From: CAYUNA01 sp047629355
GTDB taxonomy: Bacteria; Bacteroidota; Bacteroidia; Chitinophagales; Saprospiraceae
Reading direction: 5' to 3'
Length of the DNA: 15,245 nucleotides
Assembly: GCA_047629355.1 (NCBI GenBank)
Contig: JBLHWU010000162.1
Span: forward strand, 1 to 15,245
Positions 7,216 to 13,378 of the stretch are shown in pieces (position 1 is the first letter of the stretch; each line of letters opens with the position of its first letter). The position numbers and the translations under genes were made by a program. The notes beneath the pieces are model-generated. The model searched no databases, was not told where the DNA came from, and worked only from the letters and a program-made list of their open reading frames with translations.

Positions 7216-7323
7216 TAGACTTGTTGCCCTTTAAAAATACTTGTATGAAATTTAGATTTTTCAAAGGAAAATAGCGGGAAAAGATATTTTCAGGCGAGTA
7301 TTTATTAAAGGGTAACAAGTCTA
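7216..7323. repeat. Long imperfect palindrome C (~108 bp)
   Basis: TAGACTTGTT(G/A)CCCTTTAA at the left end mirrors the right end (to 7323), followed after a 2-nt gap by AAATACT.G. The right arm carries GGAAAATAGCGG (7266-7277) and continues GAAAAGATATTTTCA, which aligns with AATAAAGATGTTTTCA in the 6130-6294 element. The tips of the two elements are unrelated. It lies in the 591-bp divergent gap between rnpA and the PUR-like gene. The rest of that gap (7076-7215 and 7324-7503) holds only AT-rich DNA and a small CTACA/TGTAG dyad at 7463-7477. Confidence 0.8.
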
Positions 7324-7503
7324 TTGATAAAATACGGTGAATTTTTTCTGCAAATTTACTTTTTTGTAAATTTTCTTCCACACCACGTATATAGTTTTAA
7401 TGTTTTAAATAAATAAAAATATTAATTTTTTGTTTTAAATTTTGAATTCCCCACTTTTAAACCTACATTTACTGTAGATTTTTACCCGAAAAAAATAACT
7501 ATA

Positions 7504-7875
7504 ATGAAAAACTTACCAAACAAAATGTCATCTGTTCAATTTAGAAGTGGAAGACATACCTATTTTTTTAATGTAAAAGACAACGCACGCGGCGATAAAT
7601 ATTTGAAAATATCGGAAAGTGTAATTGACAATTTTGAAAAACATAAAATTACCATTTTAAGCCAAGATTTACCAGCGTTTCAAAAAGCGTTTGATTCTAT
7701 TTGTAAACAGAATTCTTCAAAAAACGTGGAAAAGTGTTCTATTGTAAAAAATAAGAAAAACCACAAAAGATGGACTCCAAAAGAAGTTGATTATTTAATG
7801 CTTCTTCAAAAAAAGGATTCAATGCCAAATCAATTTCGGTGGAAATGGGGAAAGAAATTAGCTGTGTTCGTTTAA
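7504..7875 (+). CDS. PUR/DUF3276-like nucleic-acid-binding protein, C-terminus frameshifted
   Basis: 123 aa as read. Residues ~10-68 (VQFRSGRHTYFFNVKDNARG, then DKYLKISESV, EKHKITILSQDLPAFQKAF) match the single-repeat PUR-alpha/DUF3276 fold common in Bacteroidota, which binds single-stranded DNA or RNA. After a basic linker (KNKKNHKRW), residues ~89-104 (RWTPKEVDYLMLLQKK) look like the first helix of a SANT/Myb-like helix-turn-helix. The frame then loses similarity (DSMPNQFRWKWGKKLAVFV). The -1 frame from 7815 instead reads GFNAKSISVEMGKEIS and CVRLRLKRI, which completes such a domain, ending at 7910. The full protein would be 135 aa. It is either a programmed frameshift product, a polymerase-slippage product, a recent indel or a sequencing error. 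An alternative start is Met8 at 7525. Confidence 0.75.
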   Translation: MKNLPNKMSSVQFRSGRHTYFFNVKDNARGDKYLKISESVIDNFEKHKITILSQDLPAFQKAFDSICKQNSSKNVEKCSIVKNKKNHKRWTPKEVDYLMLLQKKDSMPNQFRWKWGKKLAVFV

Positions 7876-7910
7876 GGCTTAAAAGAATTAACCTTTTTTA
7901 TGGAAAATAA
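7809..7910 (+). other. -1 slippery heptamer and alternative-frame C-terminus
   Basis: A AAA AAG sits at 7809-7815, exactly in the register (X XXY YYZ) needed for -1 slippage: zero-frame codons are CAA AAA AAG GAT. Re-reading the final G gives GGA TTC AAT and a 31-residue extension to TAA at 7908-7910. The extension contains a helix-turn-helix second half (ISVEMGKEISCVRLRLKRI). One extra A in the A7 run would give the same product. No convincing downstream hairpin or upstream Shine-Dalgarno stimulator is visible. Confidence 0.6.
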
Positions 7911-7940
7911 GTATCGAACCTCCAGCCAAGTATTCACCAA

Positions 7941-7985
7941 TTAACCAAATTAACCAAATTAACCAAATTAACCAAATTAACCAAA
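7941..7985 (+). repeat. Five perfect 9-bp tandem repeats (TTAACCAAA)
   Basis: TTAACCAAA is repeated five times without error, followed by AATAA and one more TTTAACCAAA just before the radC ATG at 8004. A half-copy (ACCAA) precedes the array. The array fills the radC leader region and would be prone to copy-number change by slipped-strand mispairing. The unit is 9 bp, so length changes occur in promoter or leader spacing rather than in a reading frame. Confidence 0.9.
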
Positions 7986-8003
7986 AATAATTTAACCAAA
8001 AAA

Positions 8004-8708
8004 ATGGAAAACTACCTCCCTAAAAACGTCCTCCCCATCACTGCATGGGCAGAAGAAGACAGACCTCGCGAAAAACTGATGCATCTCGGCAAGCATAACC
8101 TTTCCGATGCTGAATTAATTGCTATTCTTCTGAATTCTGGCTCACGGGAAGAAACTGCCGTCTCGCTCGCCAAGCGCGTACTCGCAGCGTCAGATAACAA
8201 TCTTAACCTTCTCGGCAAACAAACGCTCAACGAACTCCAGCATTTCAAAGGCATCGGTGAAGCGAAAGCCATTACCATTGCTGCGGCTATGGAACTCGGT
8301 CGCCGCCGTCAGCTTATTGACCTCAAAGACCGACCTCAAATTAAATCCAGCTACGATTCCTATAATCTGCTTGCGCCTAAAATCATGGACTTGCCTCATG
8401 AAGAATTTTGGATTCTGCTCCTCAATCGCGCCTGCAAGGTAATTGGGCGAAAGTTGGTGAGTACAGGCGGTTCGGCATCGACAATCGTTGATGTAAAAAT
8501 GGTGTTTCAAAAAGCAGTGGAAGCCAATGCACCTTGCCTGATTCTTTGCCACAATCATCCATCTGGGAACTGTTTTCCGTCGGGGGAAGATTTAAAAATT
8601 ACAAAGAAATTGCAGGAAGGTGCGAAGTTGTTAGATATTCAAATACTCGACCATATCATTGTGGCGGATAACGATTATTACAGTTTCGCAGATGAAGGAA
8701 TGCTCTAG
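8004..8708 (+). CDS. radC: RadC family (UPF0758) JAMM-domain protein
   Basis: 234 aa, full length for RadC. The N-terminal half has the conserved opening (ITAWAEEDRPREKLMHLG, LSDAELIAILLNSG) and a helix-hairpin-helix segment, FKGIGEAKA (81-89). The C-terminal half is an MPN/JAB1 domain with the zinc-binding JAMM motif complete: H183, H185, S193 and D196 in HNHPSGNCFPSGED. The family was historically linked to DNA repair, but its real function is unsettled and a role in E. coli recombinational repair was not upheld. The stop codon (8706-8708) lies inside the left end of a palindromic repeat, yet the ending YYSFADEGML is normal, so the repeat did not truncate the protein. The leader holds 9-bp tandem repeats. 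Confidence 0.93.
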   Translation: MENYLPKNVLPITAWAEEDRPREKLMHLGKHNLSDAELIAILLNSGSREETAVSLAKRVLAASDNNLNLLGKQTLNELQHFKGIGEAKAITIAAAMELGRRRQLIDLKDRPQIKSSYDSYNLLAPKIMDLPHEEFWILLLNRACKVIGRKLVSTGGSASTIVDVKMVFQKAVEANAPCLILCHNHPSGNCFPSGEDLKITKKLQEGAKLLDIQILDHIIVADNDYYSFADEGML

Positions 8709-8810
8709 GGGCGAACCCTTGTGGTCGCCCAATTTATTATAAATCAATTCGTTGGGTAAGGAATGATGATTTATTTATGTCTCATTTCTAACCACAAGGT
8801 TACGTCCCTA
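8706..8810. repeat. Palindromic repeat overlapping the radC stop (~105 bp)
   Basis: TAGGG.CG.A.CCTTGTGGT at the left end is mirrored at the right end (ACCACAAGGTTACGTCCCTA), with 16 of 19 positions agreeing. The left arm also folds on itself, GGGCGA paired with TCGCCC (8710-8730 region). The GC-rich GGGGCGAAC type of end resembles dispersed repeats I know from several bacterial groups. It could double as the radC terminator. Confidence 0.65.
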
Positions 8811-9120
8811 CAAAAAAAATGGCAATCCTAATCATTGAAGCCACCATTTCGTGAGTTGATTTTTAAATTTTGGTTTATGCAAATACATAAATATTATACC
8901 GCGAAAGAAGTACGTTGCGCTAGGCCATTTTAAAAATGATAAAGTGTTCCATAGAGGCAAATGCTGCTCTAATTCACGCTCTTTCCTAACTTGAAAAAAT
9001 TGTGTAAATGCTTTTCTAAAACTAAAATTTGCTTTTTCATTTTTTGAAATCTGGAGTGAAATCTTTCTGAATGTTGCTTTTCTAATTTTAATATGATAAT
9101 ACTAATTTTATTAAAATTAG
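8811..9120. other. Intergenic region without recognisable genes
   Basis: Only very short open frames (under 20 codons) occur. A near-perfect palindrome, CTAATTTTA/TAAAATTAG (9102-9120), ends exactly at the proposed left boundary of the insertion sequence. No tRNA, promoter or gene remnant could be supported. Confidence 0.5.
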
Positions 9121-9145
9121 GTATCATTTTAATCAGTCAAGGTAA
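9121..9145 (+). repeat. IS66 left terminal inverted repeat
   Basis: Begins GTATCATTTTAAT. It matches the reverse complement of 10878-10902 at 22 of 25 positions, with differences at positions 14, 17 and 20. Confidence 0.8.
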
Positions 9146-9219
9146 ATCAAAGGAGTGTCATTTTAAAAGGCGAAAAAAGAGTTTGATAAATTCGGCACTA
9201 TTTTTAGAGAAAAGAACAG

Positions 9220-9312
9220 ATGCTAAATAAAAAGAACATAGAATTGCTAAAAGGTATAGAACCTGGTCAGATGACAAAGGGGGGAACAATCTATGTTGCT
9301 AAGTTTAGTTGA
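9220..9312 (+). other. Possible frameshifted N-terminus of the transposase
   Basis: A 30-codon frame opens at ATG 9220 (LNKKNIELLKGIEPGQMTKG...) and overlaps the transposase start before ending at TGA 9310-9312. At the run of six G (9279-9284), losing one base would fuse it in frame to the transposase, reading GQMTKGEQS and then MLLSLVELLMQ. That gives a continuous helical N-terminus of the kind seen in IS66 TnpC. It could be a real indel, a slippage site or a sequencing error. Alternatively the same G-run serves as a Shine-Dalgarno for ATG 9293. Confidence 0.4.
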
Positions 9313-10873
9313 ATTATTGATGCAAAAAGTGAACGAGCAAGGAGCGCTAATACAAGAGTTACGAGATGACATTAATCGCTTGAAAGGAGAGCAAGGTAAG
9401 CCCAATATATCTGGAAAGAATCAAAAAGAAAGGGAGTCAAAATTGGGGGATATTTCATCAGAAAAAGAGCGTAAACAGAAGAGTCGCCATCGTAAACGTC
9501 GGGTTAAATTTGATTCATCTCGTCGAATAGATGTCACCAAGAAAACAGATATAGCAGATAAAAGCAGCTTGCCCGCAGATATTGTATTTAAAGGGTATGC
9601 CAAGACGCATTATCAACATTTGGAAATAAATACGCAGTTAATCGAGTTACAACGGGCGATATATTATAGTCCAAGTAGGAATCAGACCTATACGGCGAAT
9701 TATCCAAATGATTATAAAAGTGGCGATTATAGTCAAGATTTGAAAGGTCATATTATTATGCTCAAATCTAAATTTGGGATGAGTATCCCTCAAATTGGTG
9801 AATTTCTTCGGCAGAATGGGATAGATATTACGAATGGTACGATTTCCAATATCTATATTTCGATTGGTCAAAGTCTAAAAGCAGAAAGCGACTTAATCCA
9901 TAAAAAGGGTATAGAAAATGGGCTATACAGCCAAACAGATAGTACTGGTTCTCGGGTAAATGGAGAAAATCATCATAGCCATATATTCACCAATGCCTAT
10001 TTTACAAGTTATTTTACCACCAAGCATAAAGACAGGCAAACGGTATTAGACTTATTACGTAGTGAAGTTCCCAGAGTTTATTTGCTGGATGAAACAACCT
10101 ACGCCATCTATGCTTATTTGAAAATACCGAAGAATATTCAACAATTTTTATCTACTCTGAAATTAAAAACGGTGTTGAACCAAGTAGATTTTGAGGCTCA
10201 AATAAAAGGGGTATTAGCAGAACAAGATTATCTACGCCATCAAGCAAAGGTTTTAGAAGGTGCTTATTTAGCAGCCTATCAAGCGGATACTCCTGTAACT
10301 ATTTTAGTTGCCGATGATGCGCCTCAATATAAATTATGCGCTTTGTCCATTGCCTTATGTTGGGTGCATATTGGGCGAAACTTCAAAAAAATCAATCCCA
10401 CCATCAAGCACCATCAAACATTATTAGAAGTGTTCCTCAATCAGTTTTGGATCTTTTATCATCGACTCAAAGATTATAAGCAAAATCCAGAACCCTTAAT
10501 CGCTAGGCAATTACAGGCAGATTTTGATACTATCTTTTCACAAAAAACAGGTTTTGAACTCTTAAATCAACAAATTGCCAAAGTTAAAGCCAAAAAACGG
10601 GAATTATTGGTTGTGCTAACTCATCCTTATGTTCCCCTGCATAATAATGACGCAGAGTTAGCTGCCAGAAAAGAAATCCGATATCGAGATATTTCTTTTC
10701 AAACTAGAACACAAAGAGGAACGCAAGCAAAAAATACTTTTTTCACCATCATCCAAACTGCTCAAAAGTTAGGACTAAACTCCTATGAATATATTTTAGA
10801 TCGAATCAAAAGAAAATCAACTATGCTCTCTTTGGACAAATTTGTCTTGGAGAAAATGAAAATTGATTTTTGA
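9293..10873 (+). CDS. tnpC: IS66-family transposase (TnpC)
   Basis: 526 aa, standard for IS66 TnpC. The N-terminus is a coiled coil (EQGALIQELRDDINRLKGEQ, about 15-34), followed by a basic linker (SRHRKRRVK), a central helix-turn-helix-like segment (FGMSIPQIGEFLRQNGIDIT, 161-180) and the DDE core. Candidate catalytic residues are D216 (TDSTG), D341/D342 (VADDAPQY) and E455 (NNDAELAARKEIR). CWVHIGRNFKKINP (356-369) is the usual IS66 signature after the second Asp. The frame is intact from 9293, preceded by AAGGGGGG at good Shine-Dalgarno distance. A different upstream start is possible if the G-run hides a frameshift. No accessory tnpA or tnpB genes are present. Confidence 0.88.
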   Translation: MLLSLVELLMQKVNEQGALIQELRDDINRLKGEQGKPNISGKNQKERESKLGDISSEKERKQKSRHRKRRVKFDSSRRIDVTKKTDIADKSSLPADIVFKGYAKTHYQHLEINTQLIELQRAIYYSPSRNQTYTANYPNDYKSGDYSQDLKGHIIMLKSKFGMSIPQIGEFLRQNGIDITNGTISNIYISIGQSLKAESDLIHKKGIENGLYSQTDSTGSRVNGENHHSHIFTNAYFTSYFTTKHKDRQTVLDLLRSEVPRVYLLDETTYAIYAYLKIPKNIQQFLSTLKLKTVLNQVDFEAQIKGVLAEQDYLRHQAKVLEGAYLAAYQADTPVTILVADDAPQYKLCALSIALCWVHIGRNFKKINPTIKHHQTLLEVFLNQFWIFYHRLKDYKQNPEPLIARQLQADFDTIFSQKTGFELLNQQIAKVKAKKRELLVVLTHPYVPLHNNDAELAARKEIRYRDISFQTRTQRGTQAKNTFFTIIQTAQKLGLNSYEYILDRIKRKSTMLSLDKFVLEKMKIDF

Positions 10874-10877
10874 ACTA

Positions 10878-10902
10878 TTACCATGGCTTATTAAAATGAT
10901 AC
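10878..10902 (-). repeat. IS66 right terminal inverted repeat
   Basis: Begins four bases after the transposase stop codon and ends ...AATGATAC. It pairs with the left terminal repeat at 22 of 25 positions. Confidence 0.8.
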
Positions 10903-11015
10903 TTTAAATCAAAGAAATAATCTCTCGTTACGCTATTCATTGTCAGGCTCTCAATATTTTGATTCAAATATGAAAAACTATCTATTTCAACAATTTTGAA
11001 TTCCTCTTTGATTGC

Positions 11016-11108
11016 TTAGTTTTTCGCCGCTTCATTTTTGTAACTTGTACAAAAATAGAGCGATACGAATGTCAGAAATATAATAAAAAAGCTATTTTTT
11101 AATCGCAT
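11016..11108 (-). CDS. Tiny lipoprotein-like ORF, possibly a remnant
   Basis: 30 codons: MRLKNSFFIIFLTFVSLYFC followed by TSYKNEAAKN. A basic start, a hydrophobic core and a Cys at residue 20 preceded by SLYF resemble a lipoprotein signal peptide, but only ten residues follow the Cys. It begins 29 bp after the stop of the E1 dehydrogenase on the same strand and could share its transcript. The right end of the IS66 element lies 113 bp beyond its stop, so it may be the 5' stub of a lipoprotein gene damaged when the element inserted. It may also be a real micro-lipoprotein or chance. Confidence 0.3.
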   Translation of the reverse strand: MRLKNSFFIIFLTFVSLYFCTSYKNEAAKN

Positions 11109-11137
11109 GGTTTTAGGTTTGTGAATTATCCAATATC

Positions 11138-13207
11138 TCAATACTCCAATATCTCCTTCATCTTCACCCCCACTTTCTCTATCGACGGCAACATCGCCTT
11201 CTCCAAAACCGAATTCAACGGAATCGCTGGCATATTCTCCGCCCCAATCGTCATCACTGGTGCATCCAAATATTGAAAACATTCCTCCTGAATTCGTCCC
11301 GCCAAACCTCGCGAAAACGAATTATCCACCGGTTCTTCCGTCACCATCAAACACCGACTGTGCCGCCGAACACCTGCAAAAATTGCTTTGATATCCAAAG
11401 GCGCAAGCGTCCGCAAATCCAACACTTCTACCCGACCAGGAAAATCTTTCGCCGCATTAAATGCCCAATGCACCCCCATTCCATAACTAACGACCAAAAG
11501 CGATTCGCCATTTTCAATTTTATCATCATCCGCCAATAAGACCGACCGTGCTTTACCGAATGGCACGACATAATCTTTATCCGGCATCACCGTTTTAGCA
11601 TTATCCGTCCCTGCCATTTTTGACCAATACAAACCTTTGTGTTCAAAAATAACAACTGGATTTGGGTCGTAGTAGGCTGACTTTAGCAAGCCTTTCAAAT
11701 CTGCGCCATTACTCGGATAGGCAATTTTAACACCTCGAATATTCGTCACTACCGACTCCACACTCGAGGAATGATACGGCCCGCCGCTACCATACGCCCC
11801 AATCGGCACCCGCAAAATCATGCTCGCTGGCCACTTGCCATTCGACAAATAATAAGACCGGCTCACTTCCGTAAACAGCTGATTCAGTCCCGGCCAAATA
11901 TAATCTGCAAACTGAACTTCCACAATCGGACGCAATCCAACCGCCGCCATTCCGACCGTCGAACCAACGATAAATGCCTCTTGAATCGGCGTATTAAATA
12001 CTCGGTCATCGCCAAATTTCTGTGCCAAAGTTGCTGCTTCTCTAAAAACACCACCCAATCGACCGCCGACATCCTGCCCATAAAGCAAGCATTCTTTATG
12101 GTCTTCCATCAACTCTTGCACCGCGAAAAGCGCAGAATCCACCATGACTTTCGACTCGCCGTCTTCAGGTTTACGCTCGCCTATTTCTTCCGTAATTGGT
12201 GTAGGTGCATAGTCGTGCAAAAACAAATCTTCGGCGCGCGGGTCTTCCATTTTTTGTGCTTCCGCAAAATCATTTTCCACCACTTCCCGCACCTCTTTTT
12301 CAATAATCTTTAATTCCTCTTCGTCAATCCCTGTCGCCAATAATTGACTCCATAAAACAGGATACGGATCCCGCGATTGATGTTCCTCCAAATCATCCCG
12401 ATACCATTCCTTCCGCACGCCTGATGTATGGTGATTCAACAACGGAACTTTCGCATGAATTAAAAACGGACGACGTTCTTTCCGCATAATCTCCAAGACT
12501 TCTTGAATCGTTTGATAAGACTCCAAAAAGTTACTACCATTGATACTTCGCGCCTCAATACCATGAAAACCTTGAATATATTCAAAGGCATTTTGTGCCC
12601 GAATTTCATCCGCATGCGCCGAAATATCCCACTCATTATCCTGCACCAAATACAATATCGGAAATTGCTTCAAGGCCGCCATCTGAAACGCCTCTGCCAC
12701 CTCGCCCTCCGTTACTGACGCATCACCCAAAGAACAAAGCACAATCGGGTTTTGTCCCGAGAAATCATCTGCCAAACCCATCAATTCTTTATATTGCAAA
12801 CCCATCGCCGCACCCGTCGCCGGTATCGCTTGCATGCCCGTCGCAGAGGATTGGTGTGGAATTTTTGGTTTGTCATCATCCTTCAAACTTGGATGCGCAT
12901 AATACGTCCGTCCGCCTGAAAATGGGTCATCTCGTTTCGCTAATAATTGCAACATCAAATCATACGGTCGCATACCAATACTCAACAACATCGAATCATC
13001 CCGATAGTATGGATAAGCATAATCTTGTGGTAATAGTTGCATGCCAACTGCCAACTGAATCGCTTCATGTCCACGCGAGGTTGCATGAACATATTTAGAG
13101 ACCATTTTGAAATTTTCTTCATAAAATTCCGTCATGGTTTTGGCAGTACACATCAATCGAAATGCGTCAAGCAAGGTATCTTTGGAAACGTTTGTGGTGG
13201 CGGTCAT
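11138..13207 (-). CDS. Fused E1 alpha/beta subunit of a 2-oxoacid dehydrogenase (likely branched-chain)
   Basis: 689 aa from ATG 13207. The alpha half has HATSRGHEAIQLAVGMQLL, YYRDDSMLL, DPFSGGRTYYAHPS and HQSSATGMQAIPATGAA. Its thiamine-diphosphate/Mg-binding region is GDASVTEGE (about residues 161-169) through QDNEWDIS (~190). The beta half, from about residue 360, has YGQDVGGRLGGVFREAATL, TPIQEAFIVGSTVGMAA, EVQFADYIWPGLNQL and RVPIGAYGSGGPYHSSS, as in pyruvate/2-oxoisovalerate dehydrogenase E1 beta. The enzyme decarboxylates a 2-oxoacid and transfers the acyl group to lipoyl-E2. Bacteroidota commonly carry this fused form, usually annotated as branched-chain, which fits iso-fatty-acid synthesis. 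Substrate is inferred. An in-frame TTG at 13255 would add 16 residues of low-complexity sequence and is disfavoured. No E2 or E3 gene is adjacent. Confidence 0.92.
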   Translation of the reverse strand: MTATTNVSKDTLLDAFRLMCTAKTMTEFYEENFKMVSKYVHATSRGHEAIQLAVGMQLLPQDYAYPYYRDDSMLLSIGMRPYDLMLQLLAKRDDPFSGGRTYYAHPSLKDDDKPKIPHQSSATGMQAIPATGAAMGLQYKELMGLADDFSGQNPIVLCSLGDASVTEGEVAEAFQMAALKQFPILYLVQDNEWDISAHADEIRAQNAFEYIQGFHGIEARSINGSNFLESYQTIQEVLEIMRKERRPFLIHAKVPLLNHHTSGVRKEWYRDDLEEHQSRDPYPVLWSQLLATGIDEEELKIIEKEVREVVENDFAEAQKMEDPRAEDLFLHDYAPTPITEEIGERKPEDGESKVMVDSALFAVQELMEDHKECLLYGQDVGGRLGGVFREAATLAQKFGDDRVFNTPIQEAFIVGSTVGMAAVGLRPIVEVQFADYIWPGLNQLFTEVSRSYYLSNGKWPASMILRVPIGAYGSGGPYHSSSVESVVTNIRGVKIAYPSNGADLKGLLKSAYYDPNPVVIFEHKGLYWSKMAGTDNAKTVMPDKDYVVPFGKARSVLLADDDKIENGESLLVVSYGMGVHWAFNAAKDFPGRVEVLDLRTLAPLDIKAIFAGVRRHSRCLMVTEEPVDNSFSRGLAGRIQEECFQYLDAPVMTIGAENMPAIPLNSVLEKAMLPSIEKVGVKMKEILEY

Positions 13208-13236
13208 ATATTGTTGATTCGTTATTCGTTGATTGG

Positions 13237-13255
13237 TTGCTCGTGTAGCGAGCAA
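13237..13255 (-). promoter_or_regulatory. 5'-leader hairpin of the E1 gene
   Basis: TTGCTCG (13237-13243) and CGAGCAA (13249-13255) form a perfect 7-bp stem with a 5-nt loop, 29 bp upstream of the start codon in the transcribed leader. No T-run follows, so a post-transcriptional or protein-binding role is more likely than termination. Confidence 0.4.
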
Positions 13256-13273
13256 TTTGGAATAGTTATTTAC

Positions 13274-13306
13274 CCAAACTAACGCTTGTTAGTTTGGAAG
13301 ACAAAA
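13274..13306 (-). promoter_or_regulatory. Candidate E1 promoter with overlapping perfect operator palindrome
   Basis: CCAAACTAAC-GCTT-GTTAGTTTGG (13274-13297) is a perfect 10-bp inverted repeat. Read on the minus strand, TTTTG (13306-13302) lies 19 bp upstream of TTAGTTTG (13282-13275), which has one mismatch to the Bacteroidota -7 element TAnnTTTG at the expected spacing. The palindrome therefore covers the spacer and the -7 box, where a repressor would act. No T-tract follows on either strand, which argues against a terminator. Confidence 0.45.
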
Positions 13307-13378
13307 GTAAGAAGGATTGAGGAGAAAAGGAAAGTAACGAGTGGATTTTTTGGAGAAATAACGGGAAGAATTCATTTT

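Larger units (their letters stand above)
9121..10902 (+). mobile_element. IS66-family insertion sequence (tnpC-only type)
   Basis: The 1782-bp element is bounded by 25-bp inverted repeats at 9121-9145 and 10878-10902 that match at 22 positions and begin GTATCATTTTAAT, in keeping with the GTA ends of IS66 elements. It encodes a single large transposase and no TnpA or TnpB, as in the ISBst12-like subgroup. The expected 8-bp target duplication is not seen (AAAATTAG on the left, TTTAAATC on the right), so the insertion is old, has recombined, or the boundaries are off by a few bases. Confidence 0.8.

Noticed and set aside
6989..7277. ATAGCGG shared by the apex of the rnpA palindrome (minus strand) and the cores of the 6130 and 7216 elements
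   Set aside because: Only seven bases are common and flanks differ, so a family link is not supported.
7941..7995. CRISPR array
   Set aside because: The 9-bp units are directly abutting with no spacers, and no cas genes are present.
8819..8990. Short plus-strand frames starting at ATG 8819 and 8937
   Set aside because: They run for only 11 and 17 codons and have no coding features.
13208..13255. TTG start giving a 16-residue longer E1 dehydrogenase
   Set aside because: The added residues come from short direct repeats and a hairpin, and the ATG at 13207 matches the usual start of the fused E1 proteins.
11273..13282. Several plus-strand frames of 65-180 codons opposite the E1 gene
   Set aside because: They are rich in His, Pro, Arg and Cys, as expected from the reverse strand of a conserved coding region, and show no domain.
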